Below are positions 1 through 11,206 of a DNA stretch of 64,000 nucleotides, piece after piece. This DNA comes from Comamonadaceae bacterium (lineage in GTDB: Bacteria; Pseudomonadota; Gammaproteobacteria; Burkholderiales; Burkholderiaceae_C): assembly GCA_947448735.1 (NCBI GenBank), contig CANFOS010000005.1, positions 124,001 through 188,000 on the forward strand. The letters run 5' to 3'. Positions within the stretch are counted from its first letter, which is position 1; every line of letters begins with the position of its first letter. The notes below the pieces were generated by a model that searched no databases, was not told the origin of the DNA, and was given only the letters and a program-made list of their open reading frames with translations. A program made the translations under genes and the position numbers.

Positions 1-242
1 CCGGTACCTTGCGGGTGGCCTCCAACAACGCCGAGCAGGAAGAAGCCGTGGATGAGATTGATATTGACTACGCCGGCGAAGATATTGAAATTGGCTTTAA
101 CGTGACGTATCTGATCGATGCACTGGCCAACATGGATCAAGACATGGTGAAGATGGAACTGGCGGATTCAAACAGTTCTGCCTTGCTGACCATCCCCGAC
201 AACGCGACCTTCAAATACGTCGTGATGCCGATGCGAATTTAA
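1..242 (+). CDS. dnaN: DNA polymerase III sliding clamp, beta subunit (C-terminal fragment)
   Basis: The reading frame is open from the window edge (first full codon at base 3) to the TAA at 240-242, so only about the last 79 residues are present. They match the third domain of the beta clamp: LRVASNNAEQEEA, a run of acidic residues, then FNVTYLIDAL and the C-terminal VMPMR-type clamp-loader and polymerase contact. The clamp is a ring-shaped dimer that tethers DNA polymerase III to DNA. Its position just before gyrB is the usual dnaA-dnaN-gyrB order near a bacterial origin. Identification rests on recognition of the family. Confidence 0.96.
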   Translation, partial: GTLRVASNNAEQEEAVDEIDIDYAGEDIEIGFNVTYLIDALANMDQDMVKMELADSNSSALLTIPDNATFKYVVMPMRI

Positions 243-267
243 GTCTTCACGCAAAACGCCCCAATGA

Positions 268-2961
<2,694 letters not shown>

Positions 2962-2985
2962 AAACCGACCTTTGAAATCATTGCC

Positions 2986-3270
2986 ATGCACGACACAACC
3001 CCTTCAGAGCCACAAGTGGCCACAAGCCCGGTGGTTGCCCGCCCCGCGCTGCCCGACCAGCTGTCCACTGACGTGCGCAGCAAGCACCACGTCAAGGCGA
3101 TTTTTGAGCATGACATTGGCATTCGCTTCAACGACAAGGAGCGCTTTGATGTTGAGGAATACTGCATCAGCGAGGGCTGGATCAAAGTGCCGGTGGGCAA
3201 GAAGGTCGACCGCAAGGGTTTCCCATTGACGATCAAGCTCAAGGGCAAGGTAGAGGCGTTCTACAAATAG
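2986..3270 (+). CDS. DUF3297 family small protein
   Basis: A 94-residue protein of unknown function. After about 22 variable residues it carries the signature core of DUF3297: ALPDQLSTDVRSKHH, FEHDIGIRFN, DVEEYCISEGWIKV and a KGFPLTIKLKGKVEAFY end. It begins 24 bases after gyrB on the same strand, so it is probably co-transcribed. No signal peptide or membrane segment is seen. The family assignment is firm; no biochemical role can be derived from the sequence. Confidence 0.88.
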   Translation: MHDTTPSEPQVATSPVVARPALPDQLSTDVRSKHHVKAIFEHDIGIRFNDKERFDVEEYCISEGWIKVPVGKKVDRKGFPLTIKLKGKVEAFYK

Positions 3271-3284
3271 CCAGAGACACGGCC

Positions 3285-3336
3285 GCTATTAAATCAGTAG
3301 CTACCAGCCTAGGGCTTAAAAGGGGCGCAGGCCGTT
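3285..3336 (+). repeat. Dispersed intergenic repeat, copy A
   Basis: Begins GCTATTAAATCAGTAGCTACC and continues with a GCAGGCC-type core, matching the other copies listed here (10229, 10442, 34921, 45021, 51104 on this strand; 39641 and 43388 reversed). It sits between the convergent DUF3297 gene and parA. Confidence 0.7.
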
Positions 3337-3376
3337 TTGTGCAGAAAACAGTCTAAAACAAGACTAAAAAACGGTT

Positions 3377-4162
3377 CTACATCGTTTTGATGCGCTGAAC
3401 CATTTCTTCTGCAAACGCCACAAACGCCTCTGCGCCTTTGGATGCCGGGTCAAATACCACGCCAGGCAAACCATAGCTGGGCGCTTCGGCCAATCGCACA
3501 TTGCGTGGGATCACGGTGTTGAACACCTTGTCGCCAAAATGATTTTTGAGTTGCTCGCTGACCTGTTGCTGCAGCGTGATGCGGGGGTCATACATGACCC
3601 GCAGCAAGCCGATGATGGCCAGATCTTTGTTCAGGTTGGCGTGGACTTGCTTGATGGTGTTGACGAGATCCGTCAGGCCCTCTAGCGCAAAGTATTCGCA
3701 CTGCATCGGTACGATCACGCCGTGGGCACAGCACAAGCCATTGAGTGTCAGCATGCTCAGCGATGGCGGGCAGTCGATCAGCACAAAGTCGTATTCGGCA
3801 GCAACTTCGGCCAGGGCGAGCTTGAGTCGCTTGTCGCGTCGTTCTACGTCCACCAGTTCGACCTCAGCGCCGGCCAGCTCGCGGTTGGCGCCCAGAATGT
3901 CGTAGCTGCAACCGGCATCGATCAGCTTCTGGCTGGTGACTTTGGCCTCGGCAAGGGTGGCCGATTCGAGCAGCACGTCATACACCGTGTATTCCAGTTT
4001 GCGCTTGTCTACACCGGAGCCCATGGTGGCATTGCCTTGCGGGTCCAGGTCAACCATCAGCACCCGCTGTCCAACTTTGGCAAGGCCCGCGGCCAGGTTA
4101 ACGGTGGTGGTGGTTTTGCCCACGCCACCTTTTTGATTGGCAACGCAAAAAATTTTGGCCAT
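3377..4162 (-). CDS. parA: Chromosome partitioning ATPase ParA (Soj)
   Basis: A 261-residue deviant Walker ATPase that drives segregation of the origin region with ParB bound at parS. It has the ParA-type Walker A, KGGVGKTTT at residues 11-19, the Walker A' region VLMVDLDPQGNAT, and the Walker B segment FVLIDCPPSLSML. There is no N-terminal DNA-binding extension, so this is the short chromosomal (Ib-like/Soj) form. It is the last gene of the minus-strand run mnmG-rsmG-LysE-parA, with a 25-bp gap from the LysE gene. Its partner parB is not adjacent but lies about 40 kb away (43412-44365). Confidence 0.96.
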   Translation of the reverse strand: MAKIFCVANQKGGVGKTTTTVNLAAGLAKVGQRVLMVDLDPQGNATMGSGVDKRKLEYTVYDVLLESATLAEAKVTSQKLIDAGCSYDILGANRELAGAEVELVDVERRDKRLKLALAEVAAEYDFVLIDCPPSLSMLTLNGLCCAHGVIVPMQCEYFALEGLTDLVNTIKQVHANLNKDLAIIGLLRVMYDPRITLQQQVSEQLKNHFGDKVFNTVIPRNVRLAEAPSYGLPGVVFDPASKGAEAFVAFAEEMVQRIKTM

Positions 4163-4187
4163 ATTGTTCTTGTTTTTAGGGGTGGGG

Positions 4188-4814
4188 TTACTTGGAGATG
4201 GCCAGCTTCAAACCAAAGCCGATCAGGAAGACGCCCGCGGCCTTGTTGAGAAAGCTTGATATTTTAGGGTTGGCGCGCAGTCGCTCGGCAAAAAAAGTGG
4301 TCAGAAGCACAGAGGCCAGCCCATATAAAAAAGTCAGCACAGCGATGGTGGCGGCCATCACGCCAAAGGTCGTCATGCCCTGATGTGCTTTGGGGTCGAC
4401 GAACAAAGGGAAGAAGGCCATATAAAACACAATCGCTTTGGGGTTGAGCAGCGTGATCAAGAGCGCTTGGCGAAAGTAGTGGCGGGGTTTGATGTGCAGG
4501 ATGGGCGCGTCTCCGGCCTTTGCCATCAGCAGCTTGATGCCCAGCCAGGCGAGGTAAACGGCCCCCACCCACTGCACGACATGAAAGGCTGCAGGGTACG
4601 CGGCCATCACGGTGGAAACGCCCGCCACAGCCGCCCACAGCAACACCTGGTCGCCGGCAATCACGCCAAAAGTCGCGCCCAGGCCGCCTGCAATGCCGCC
4701 CTTGCTGGTAGACGTGATCAGTGCCAGATTACCCGGGCCCGGGATAAGCAGAAAGACAATGATGGCGACAACAAAGGAGGTGTAGTCGGCAATGCCAAAA
4801 ATTGAGCCAGACAT
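4188..4814 (-). CDS. LysE/RhtB-family exporter
   Basis: A 208-residue inner-membrane protein with about six hydrophobic segments. It has the LysE-family N-terminal motif LIPGPGNLALITSTSKGGIAGGLGA and the LLNPKAIVFYMAFFPLFVD segment. Members export amino acids or related small molecules; the substrate here cannot be read from sequence. It lies between rsmG (30-bp gap) and parA, an arrangement I know from Comamonadaceae, so it is probably transcribed with them. Confidence 0.93.
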   Translation of the reverse strand: MSGSIFGIADYTSFVVAIIVFLLIPGPGNLALITSTSKGGIAGGLGATFGVIAGDQVLLWAAVAGVSTVMAAYPAAFHVVQWVGAVYLAWLGIKLLMAKAGDAPILHIKPRHYFRQALLITLLNPKAIVFYMAFFPLFVDPKAHQGMTTFGVMAATIAVLTFLYGLASVLLTTFFAERLRANPKISSFLNKAAGVFLIGFGLKLAISK

Positions 4815-4844
4815 GGTCGGTTTCCGGTAAGTGATGCTTTGAGT

Positions 4845-5486
4845 TTACGACACGGTCTTTTCACGCATCCACACCACGCAGCGCTCGGCATCTAGTCCCG
4901 GCACCCGCAGTTGTTCCACGTGAAACACATCAACCGTCGCAGGCAGCGCCGCCAGCTCGTCCGTCGGGTGCTTGCCTTTCATGGCCATCCAAACACCAGC
5001 CGGAGCCAGCGCCCTGGCCGACCATTGCGTGAAGTCAGGCAGAGACGCAAAGGCCCGGGAGCAGATCACGTCGAAAGCCGAGTCAATAGTTTCAACCCGC
5101 GCGTGTAGACCGGCCAGGTTGGGGAGCCTCAACTCTAGCGCGACTTGCTTGATAAACGTCGCCTTTTTGGCCACAGTGTCGACGCAGGTCACACGGACGC
5201 CGGGGCAGCAAATGGCGATGACCGCACCTGGCAGGCCTGCGCCTGAGCCGACATCCAGCAATTGGCCCTGCGTCATGTGTTGTCGCAGCGGCGTAATGAT
5301 CGCCAGGCTGTCCAGCAGGTGGTGCGTCATCATTTCGGCAGGGTCGCGGACGGCGGTCAGGTTGTAGACCTTGGTCCACTTGGCGATCAGCTTCAGGTAG
5401 TCGAGCAATTGGCCTATTTGAGGGGCGCTGAGTTCAAGCTCTAACTCCGCCAGCCCTGCGCGCAGGGTTGCCTCGTCGCCGATCAT
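4845..5486 (-). CDS. rsmG: 16S rRNA (guanine527-N7)-methyltransferase RsmG
   Basis: A 213-residue Rossmann-fold SAM-dependent methyltransferase that modifies G527 of 16S rRNA. The sequence shows the family pattern [14 protein letters not shown], the HHLLDSLAI segment, and the SAM-binding loop [14 protein letters not shown], followed by [16 protein letters not shown]. Its ATG overlaps the mnmG stop by 4 bp (TCAT on the plus strand), so translation is coupled. A parS site lies inside the gene at 4912-4927. Confidence 0.97.
   Translation of the reverse strand: MIGDEATLRAGLAELELELSAPQIGQLLDYLKLIAKWTKVYNLTAVRDPAEMMTHHLLDSLAIITPLRQHMTQGQLLDVGSGAGLPGAVIAICCPGVRVTCVDTVAKKATFIKQVALELRLPNLAGLHARVETIDSAFDVICSRAFASLPDFTQWSARALAPAGVWMAMKGKHPTDELAALPATVDVFHVEQLRVPGLDAERCVVWMREKTVS
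4912..4927. promoter_or_regulatory. parS site 1 (inside rsmG)
   Basis: TGTTCCACGTGAAACA matches the parS consensus TGTTNCACGTGAAACA at every defined position. It is the ParB/CTP-dependent nucleation site and lies 0.75 kb upstream of the parA start. Confidence 0.9.
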
Positions 5487-7453
5487 GCGTCAATTTTCTC
5501 TGGGCTGGCCAGAGGCGTGGTGTTCTTCCAGAGGTTTTTCTTCAAATGCACCAACAGCAAGGACACCGTCGCGGGCGTGATGCCCGAGATGCGCGAGGCC
5601 ATGCCCAGCGTCTCTGGCCGGTGTTTGGCCAGCGTCTGGCGCGCTTCAAAGCTCAGCGCCTGCACTTGCAGGTAGTCCAGTTCAGGCGGGAGTTTGAGGT
5701 TTTCGTAGTGTGCGGCGCGCTCGACTTCTACTTTTTGCAGATCAATGTAGCCGGCGTACTTGGCCGTGATTTCGATTTGCTCAATCACGCTTTTGTCCGA
5801 CAGCGCCGAAATGTCAGGCGCTCCGTATTTGCCGCCGTCCAGGCTCATCAGCCCAGCGTAGTTCACATCCGGTCGGCGCAGCAAGTCGGCCAGGTTGTAT
5901 TCCCGCTCAATTGCCTTGCCCAGTACCCGCTCAGACTCAGCCAGTGGCAGGTTATTGGGGTTCACCCAAATGCTGCGCAGGCGCTCTGTTTCACGTGAAA
6001 CAGCATCGCGTTTGCGGTTGAACGCGTCCCAGCGAGCGTCGTCCACCAGTCCCAGCTCCCTGCCCTTTTCGGTCAGGCGCATGTCCGCGTTGTCTTCGCG
6101 CAGCATCAGGCGAAACTCGGCACGGCTGGTAAACATGCGGTAGGGCTCGGTCACGCCCTTCGTGATCAGGTCATCCACCAGAACACCCAAATACGCTTCG
6201 TCGCGCTTGGGCAACCAGCTTTCCTTGCCCTGGCATTGCAGCGCAGCATTGATACCGGCAAACATGCCTTGTGCCGCTGCCTCTTCATAACCTGTGGTGC
6301 CGTTGATCTGCCCGGCAAAAAACAGGCCGCCGATGGCCCGGGTTTCAAAACTGGTTTTCAGGGCACGCGGGTCAAAGTAGTCGTATTCAATCGCGTAGCC
6401 GGGCCGCAGGATGTGGGCGTTTTCCATCCCTACCATCGAGCGCACCAGCGCATACTGAATGTCAAACGGCAAGCTGGTCGAGATGCCGTTGGGGTAGATC
6501 TCGTGCGTTGTCAGGCCTTCCGGCTCCAGGAAAATCTGGTGCGCTTCCTTGTCGGCAAAGCGGTTGATCTTGTCTTCTACGCTCGGGCAGTAGCGCGGGC
6601 CGACCCCGTCAATCTTGCCGGTAAACATGGGGCTGCGGTCAAACCCGCTGCGAATGATGTCGTGCGTGCGGGCGTTGGTGTGGGTGATGTAGCACGGCAC
6701 CTGTTGGGGGTGCTGGATATTGCCGCCCATAAAACTAAAAACGGGAACCGACCCAAGGGTCGAGCCAGCGCTTTCTGAGCCCGGCATGCCGTCCCCCGGC
6801 TGGGCAATGCACTTGCTGAAGTCAATCGTGCGGCCATCAATGCGCGGCGGCGTGCCGGTTTTTAGCCGGCCTTGCGGCAGTTTCAGTTCTTTCAGCCGGG
6901 CCGACAAGGACACCGCAGGCGGGTCGCCCGCCCTGCCCGCTGAATAGTTTTGCAGCCCGACGTGGATCTTGCCGTCAAGGAAAGTCCCGGCCGTCAACAC
7001 CACGGTTCGGCTTCTGAACTTGATGCCGACTTGCGTGACCGCACCCACGACCCTGTCGCCTTCGACCATCAGGTCATCCACCGCTTGTTGAAACAGCCAC
7101 AGGTTGGGCTGGTTCTCCAGCATCCGGCGAATCGCCGCTTTGTACAAAATGCGGTCGGCCTGCGCCCGCGTCGCACGCACGGCCGGGCCTTTGGAGCTGT
7201 TCAAGATGCGAAACTGAATGCCGCCCTCGTCGGTGGCTAAAGCCATCGCGCCGCCCATCGCGTCGACCTCTTTGACCAGATGGCCCTTGCCAATGCCGCC
7301 GATCGACGGGTTGCAACTCATCTGGCCCAGCGTTTCAATGTTGTGCGTCAAGAGCAAGGTCTTGCAGCCCATGCGCGCGCTGGCCAATGCCGCTTCAGTG
7401 CCGGCATGGCCGCCACCGACCACGATCACATCAAATTCTTGGGGGTAAAACAT
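5483..7453 (-). CDS. mnmG: tRNA uridine-5-carboxymethylaminomethyl synthesis enzyme MnmG (GidA)
   Basis: A 656-residue FAD enzyme that, with MnmE, installs the (carboxymethyl)aminomethyl group on wobble U34 of several tRNAs. It begins with the FAD-binding motif [13 protein letters not shown] (residues 11-23), followed by [14 protein letters not shown] and the [16 protein letters not shown] segment. The middle has [15 protein letters not shown] and the [21 protein letters not shown] motif. The C-terminal helical domain includes [15 protein letters not shown]. It overlaps rsmG by 4 bp and contains a parS site at 5987-6002. Only 16 bp separate it from the upstream toxin gene on the same strand. 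Confidence 0.98.
   Translation of the reverse strand: MFYPQEFDVIVVGGGHAGTEAALASARMGCKTLLLTHNIETLGQMSCNPSIGGIGKGHLVKEVDAMGGAMALATDEGGIQFRILNSSKGPAVRATRAQADRILYKAAIRRMLENQPNLWLFQQAVDDLMVEGDRVVGAVTQVGIKFRSRTVVLTAGTFLDGKIHVGLQNYSAGRAGDPPAVSLSARLKELKLPQGRLKTGTPPRIDGRTIDFSKCIAQPGDGMPGSESAGSTLGSVPVFSFMGGNIQHPQQVPCYITHTNARTHDIIRSGFDRSPMFTGKIDGVGPRYCPSVEDKINRFADKEAHQIFLEPEGLTTHEIYPNGISTSLPFDIQYALVRSMVGMENAHILRPGYAIEYDYFDPRALKTSFETRAIGGLFFAGQINGTTGYEEAAAQGMFAGINAALQCQGKESWLPKRDEAYLGVLVDDLITKGVTEPYRMFTSRAEFRLMLREDNADMRLTEKGRELGLVDDARWDAFNRKRDAVSRETERLRSIWVNPNNLPLAESERVLGKAIEREYNLADLLRRPDVNYAGLMSLDGGKYGAPDISALSDKSVIEQIEITAKYAGYIDLQKVEVERAAHYENLKLPPELDYLQVQALSFEARQTLAKHRPETLGMASRISGITPATVSLLLVHLKKNLWKNTTPLASPEKIDA
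5987..6002. promoter_or_regulatory. parS site 2 (inside mnmG)
   Basis: TGTTTCACGTGAAACA, a perfect 16-bp palindrome identical to the canonical bacterial parS. It is 1.1 kb from parS site 1. Confidence 0.94.
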
Positions 7454-7469
7454 ATGAGCTTCAATCCGT

Positions 7470-7958
7470 TCAGTTGTCTATCAATTCAGTCACCACGCCC
7501 ATGGCGCGCGCCACCTGTGCCTGGCGTTTGTCCGCCGTCACAAACAAATCCACCCGCGCAGCGATGGCGCTGCCCACATGCAGCGCGTCCATGCCGCGCA
7601 GCGGGCCTTGCTCCATCGCCGCAAAGGCAAAACGCTCCACCCGCGCATCCAGCGGGACCAGTGTCATGTCAGCCACATCGCTTTGTGCTGCGGTCCAGGC
7701 GCGGTCAAACTCTGACGCGGGCAAGCTGCCCTCGCGGCGGCGGCGAAGCAAGGCTGAGGCGACCTCGGTCTTGCAGTGCGCTGCTACCAGCAGCTCGCTG
7801 GCCGACGCAAACAGCGCCAGCACCCGGTTGCGTCCGGTTTCGCTGGCGTAGCGCTTGGTCAGCGCCGACGCGTCAAACATCAGGCGGGCCTCGCCCTCGC
7901 GGGCAATCACGGCAGCCACGGGCGATGCAGCAGGGTAAGTTGCCTTGCGTTTCACCAT
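7470..7958 (-). CDS. PIN-domain ribonuclease toxin (VapC type)
   Basis: A 162-residue PIN-domain protein, the likely toxin of a type II toxin-antitoxin pair; VapC toxins are Mg-dependent RNases. The four acidic residues of the PIN active site are visible: D29 ([11 protein letters not shown]), E65 (KTEVASALL), D124 (MDALHVGSA) and D143 (VTADKRQA). The ATG at 7958 overlaps the antitoxin gene by 7 bp and fits translational coupling. The conserved domain only begins at Met27, so a start at 7880 is possible. It ends 16 bp before mnmG. Confidence 0.88.
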   Translation of the reverse strand: MVKRKATYPAASPVAAVIAREGEARLMFDASALTKRYASETGRNRVLALFASASELLVAAHCKTEVASALLRRRREGSLPASEFDRAWTAAQSDVADMTLVPLDARVERFAFAAMEQGPLRGMDALHVGSAIAARVDLFVTADKRQAQVARAMGVVTELIDN

Positions 7959-8206
7959 GGCGCTTCGTTGCGCTCATCCAGCACGGCTTGCGACAAAGTC
8001 GCACCAGCGCCAAGCACGACCGGCTCAAACGGCTGCTTCCAGCTCGGCACTTTTGTGGCGACTTCTGCGGGCATCGGTACCAGCTCGGCCACCGGCTTGC
8101 CATGCCGCAAAATACGCACGGTTTCGCCCTTCTCAACCAGGTCAATCATGGCCGATGTGTTGGCGCGGAACTCACTGAGCGGGACGCTGATAGGGATGGT
8201 TTGCAT
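7952..8206 (-). CDS. Phd/YefM-family antitoxin
   Basis: I chose the ATG at 8206, which gives MQTIPISVPLSEFRANTSA, the standard Phd/YefM N-terminal fold (84 residues); the frame stays open upstream to 8275. The segment ETVRILRHGKPVAELVPM is the family's beta-hairpin, and the C-terminal third is the expected toxin-wrapping tail. It precedes and overlaps the PIN toxin gene. A palindrome with the core TTTTGTACA overlaps the start codon, and the same half-site recurs upstream, as expected for autorepression. Confidence 0.85.
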   Translation of the reverse strand: MQTIPISVPLSEFRANTSAMIDLVEKGETVRILRHGKPVAELVPMPAEVATKVPSWKQPFEPVVLGAGATLSQAVLDERNEAPW

Positions 8207-8233
8207 TTTGTACAAAATTGGTTGTTTTGTACA
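8205..8233. promoter_or_regulatory. Probable operator of the antitoxin-toxin pair
   Basis: A perfect 14-bp palindrome, ATTTTGTACAAAAT, at 8205-8218 overlaps the antitoxin start codon. The half-site TTTTGTACA is repeated at 8225-8233. Two spaced copies in front of an autoregulated antitoxin gene suggest cooperative repressor binding; this is inference. Confidence 0.6.
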
Positions 8234-8328
8234 TTTTACGTGCTTTTGCGTCAGCTGGCTCGAAAATACTTGCAAAGGCCGACCTTGGTGACCTTACATT
8301 TAAAGGCACCTGTTTTTAAAAGCAATTT

Positions 8329-9330
8329 ATGCACGCATCAGAACCCATCGCCCGGCGCGCAGCCCTGAAAGCCGTCACCTCACTGGTCGCCGCCAGCGCT
8401 TTTCCGGTGATGGTGCCGGCCATCGCCCAAGCCGCCTGGCCCAGCAAACCGATTCGCCTGCTGGTGCCGTTTGCCCCGGGCGGCAGTTCTGAAATCGTCG
8501 CGCGGTCTGCGGCCAATGAGATCGGCAAAAGCCTGGGCCAGACGGTGTTTGTGGAAAACAAGCCCGGCGCCAGCGGCAACATCGCCATGGCCGAATGCGC
8601 CCAAAGCACCGACGGGCACACGCTCATTTTGGGTCACATTGGCACTTTTGCGGTCAATCCGTTTATTTTTGACAAACTGCCGTTTGACACCAACAAAGAC
8701 TTCAAACCGATCTCGCTGCTGGCCAAGGTGCCCAGCCTGTATGTGGTCCATGCGGATCTGCCGGTTAAAAACCTAAAGGAGTTCATCGCTCTGGCCAAGG
8801 CCAAGCCTGGCAGCCTGAACTACGGTTCCGCGGGTAACGGCAGCGCCGGGCATCTGGCGTTTGAGTATCTGAAAATGGTCTCAAGTACCTTTGTGCTGCA
8901 CGTGCCTTACCGCGGCACCGGTCCGCAATTGACGGACCTGCTGGCCGGCCGGCTGGATGCCGCCAGCGTCGGCGCGCCAGCGATTTTGGCGCACATCAAA
9001 TCCGGCAAGCTGCGCTGCATTGCCACCGGTACCAAAGACCGCCTGGCCCAGCTGCCAGATGTGCCCACCGTGGCCGAAAGTGGTTACCCCGGCTTTGAGA
9101 TGACCCAGTGGTATGGCCTGAATGCTCCGGCCAACATGCCGCCTGAGGCCGTCGCCAAAATAGCCGACGCCTGCGCCAAAGCCATGAAAAACCCCTTGGC
9201 CACCGAGCGCCTGCGCGGCGACACCGCCCAGCCCGTAGGCGACACACCGGCCCAGTACGCCGCCTTCATCAAAACCGAGCAAGCCCGCTGGAAGCAGGTG
9301 ACCGCGCGGGCCAGCATCAAACCCGATTGA
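8329..9330 (+). CDS. Tripartite tricarboxylate transporter solute-binding protein (Bug/TctC family)
   Basis: A 333-residue periplasmic solute-binding protein. Residues 1-35 form a signal peptide with a twin-arginine-like ARRAALK before the hydrophobic stretch, so Tat export is possible, and it ends near AIAQAAWPSK. The Bug signature follows: KPIRLLVPFAPGGSSEIVAR, then VFVENKPGASGNIA and HVPYRGTGPQLTDLLAG. These proteins are greatly expanded in Burkholderiales and bind carboxylates or aromatic acids. No TctA or TctB membrane gene is nearby, so it is an orphan. A secreted hydrolase gene follows 36 bp downstream. Confidence 0.93.
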   Translation: MHASEPIARRAALKAVTSLVAASAFPVMVPAIAQAAWPSKPIRLLVPFAPGGSSEIVARSAANEIGKSLGQTVFVENKPGASGNIAMAECAQSTDGHTLILGHIGTFAVNPFIFDKLPFDTNKDFKPISLLAKVPSLYVVHADLPVKNLKEFIALAKAKPGSLNYGSAGNGSAGHLAFEYLKMVSSTFVLHVPYRGTGPQLTDLLAGRLDAASVGAPAILAHIKSGKLRCIATGTKDRLAQLPDVPTVAESGYPGFEMTQWYGLNAPANMPPEAVAKIADACAKAMKNPLATERLRGDTAQPVGDTPAQYAAFIKTEQARWKQVTARASIKPD

Positions 9331-9366
9331 AAACTTACGCGCCAACCAAACGCAACGAAAGACCAC

Positions 9367-10215
9367 ATGTACTCACGCGCCCGCCGCTGCTTCACGATGC
9401 TTGGCCGGGCCTTTGCCGTCACCCTGGTGGCATGGGGCGCCATGACCACCACAGCGGCCCACGCGCAGCTCGCTGCCGGGCCAAAGGTGGTCGACATCCC
9501 CAGCCGACCGGGCGTGACACAGCGCTTCCTTTACATTGCACCGGCCAGCGCCAAAGGCAGTGTCATTCTGATGGCGGGCGGTCACGGCGGCTTGCAGATT
9601 TTCCCGGGCGGCCGCTTTGGCTGGGGCAGCGGCAACTTTCTGGTGCGCACGCGCCAGCTGTTTGCAGATGCGGGCTTTGCGGTGGCGGTGATGGATGCGC
9701 CATCAGACAGGCAGAGCGCGCCCTTTCTGTCGGGCTTTCGCCAAACGACCGACCATGTCGCAGATGTCAAGGCGGTGATTGCCTGGTTGAAGCGCGCAGA
9801 GCAGCAGGTGCCCGGGCCGGTGTGGCTGGTGGGCACCAGCCGCGGCACCCAGTCGGCGGGCTTCATTGCCACCGAGCTGAGCCCCGCTCAGGGCGGGCCT
9901 GACGGCGTCGTGCTGACCAGCAGCATTCTTGCGGACCCCGCCAGCCGCGCCGTGCCGCGCATGCCGCTGGAGAAAATCACCGTGCCTGTGCTGGTGGCGC
10001 ATCACGAACAGGACGGCTGCCGCCTCTGCGCCTTCAGCGACATGCCGCAACTGATGAGCAAACTCGCCAACCCCCCCCAAGCCGAACTCATCAGCTTCAC
10101 CGGAGGGCAGAGCACCGGCGACCCTTGCGATGCCATGGCCTACCACGGCTTCAATGGCCAGGAGGCAGACGTTGTCAGCAAAATCACCGCCTGGATGCGA
10201 GCGGCCAAGCCGTGA
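9367..10215 (+). CDS. Secreted alpha/beta-hydrolase-fold protein
   Basis: A 282-residue protein with an N-terminal signal peptide (arginine-rich start, hydrophobic core, cleavage near TAAHAQLAAG). The fold is recognised from VILMAGGHGGLQIF near the oxyanion region, the nucleophile elbow GTSRGTQSAG and the late LVAHHEQDGCRLC loop with an acidic residue and paired cysteines. A His near the C-terminus (YHGFNGQE) could complete the triad. The substrate is unknown. It lies 36 bp after the Bug-type protein gene and may be co-transcribed, which would fit a periplasmic hydrolysis step, but that is speculative. Confidence 0.75.
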   Translation: MYSRARRCFTMLGRAFAVTLVAWGAMTTTAAHAQLAAGPKVVDIPSRPGVTQRFLYIAPASAKGSVILMAGGHGGLQIFPGGRFGWGSGNFLVRTRQLFADAGFAVAVMDAPSDRQSAPFLSGFRQTTDHVADVKAVIAWLKRAEQQVPGPVWLVGTSRGTQSAGFIATELSPAQGGPDGVVLTSSILADPASRAVPRMPLEKITVPVLVAHHEQDGCRLCAFSDMPQLMSKLANPPQAELISFTGGQSTGDPCDAMAYHGFNGQEADVVSKITAWMRAAKP

Positions 10216-10228
10216 TGGCCGTCCATGC

Positions 10229-10293
10229 GCTATTGATTCAGAAGCTGCTCGCCAAGGCGTTCATTGGCCTGTGGGCCTGAAGAACCATAAAAA
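10229..10293 (+). repeat. Dispersed intergenic repeat, copy B
   Basis: GCTATTGATTCAGAAGCTGC at the left end, then the core TCATTGGCCTGTGGGCCTGA containing a small GGCC...GGCC inverted repeat, ending in an A-rich tail. It begins 14 bp after the hydrolase stop. Confidence 0.8.
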
Positions 10294-10441
10294 GGCGGCG
10301 GTAGCCGTTTTAACCGCTTTCACGATGGCTGGCTCAAGTGCAACGACAATGCCCGCGCCGACGCCACCAGCCAACGCCAACCCGCGACCAACCAGCGAGC
10401 AACCCGCGGCTCAGGGGCAAAGTCATATCGCTGTCGCAAGC

Positions 10442-10500
10442 GCTATTATTTTAAGAGCTGCTAGCCTAGGTTTTAATTGGTCTATAGGCCTAAAAGAAAT
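10442..10500 (+). repeat. Dispersed intergenic repeat, copy C
   Basis: GCTATTATTTTAAGAGCTGC, then TTTTAATTGGTCTATAGGCC and an A-rich end. It has the same orientation as copy B, about 210 bp away. Confidence 0.8.
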
Positions 10501-10903
10501 CTAAACACGGCTTCGAACCGTTAAAACCAGACGCCATGCCGCAACATAAGCCTTCTGGCGGCCACGGGTGCGCTGCGGCAAATCCTGGGTGCGTGCCCGA
10601 CGAACGAGGCAGCGTATTCTGGGTTGACCATTTGGGCCGCTGACACACAGCCCTGGCAAGTCGATCGGCGGCAAAAACCCCGCGCGGGTTCAGATCCCGC
10701 TGGCGAAAGTTCATGACCCGGACCGTATATGAAGCTCACCTGGGGCAAACCCGAGTTATTCACCAAATGGATGCAGGCAATTTGAAAAATCTATTTGCCG
10801 AATGGGCTGGCCGAGCGTAGATTACAAAAAACGCCAACCGACAGATGAAAAAAATTCAAGACAGCGGTCGCCGCAGCCCCTCTGGCTCCAAGAGCAAAAG
10901 CCC

Positions 10904-11185
10904 ATGGCTAAACGCGCATTTGTCAACAACGCATAAGTGTTGTACGCCGATGTCGGCAGCGTGTTTCGCCGGGAAGGCGTCCTTTCCGTGACCAAAACAA
11001 CGTTTGATGAGGGCGAGTCTTATTCGGTGCTGGCGCGCATGCCGCGGCCCATCGATCAGCGCTTTTGCCATGGCCGGGTCAAAGGCGACAGCAACCCCGA
11101 CGAGCCCGGTGTGCGCAACGACGACACCGTGACAAAGGCTTTTGCGTGCGGCGTTAATCCCATGGCGCGTCATGCCCTCGGCTGA
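10904..11185 (+). pseudogene. Coding-like remnant with an in-frame stop
   Basis: An ATG at 10904 opens MAKRAFVNNA, stops at TAA (10934), and the same frame then runs open from 10937 to 11185 (YADVGSVFRREGVLSVTK onward, 82 residues). Third codon positions in the second part are strongly G/C, as in the real genes around it, which argues for past or present coding. I do not recognise the family. It could be a gene with a nonsense mutation, a truncated remnant, or a short gene starting at the GTG at 10937. It ends 21 bp before the reductase gene. Confidence 0.4.
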
Positions 11186-11206
11186 GCTTCAAGCCAGACC
11201 ACGACC

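Larger units (their letters stand above)
10294..11206. other. Gene-poor segment before the catabolic array
   Basis: About 0.9 kb without an intact gene that I can defend. It contains repeat copy C at 10442-10500, a T-arm-like hairpin near 10680 (rejected as a tRNA) and a coding-like remnant at 10904-11185. No clear promoter for the downstream array can be picked by eye. Confidence 0.6.

Noticed and set aside
10660..10715. tRNA-like T arm (GCGGG-TTCAGAT-CCCGC)
   Set aside because: The 5-bp stem and 7-nt loop look right, but the loop lacks the conserved A58, there is no matching 5' acceptor strand and no anticodon arm upstream, so it is not a tRNA gene.
10856..11173. 105-residue minus-strand frame
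   Set aside because: It is antisense to a better coding frame (10937-11185), has His/Ala-rich shadow composition and no recognisable motif.
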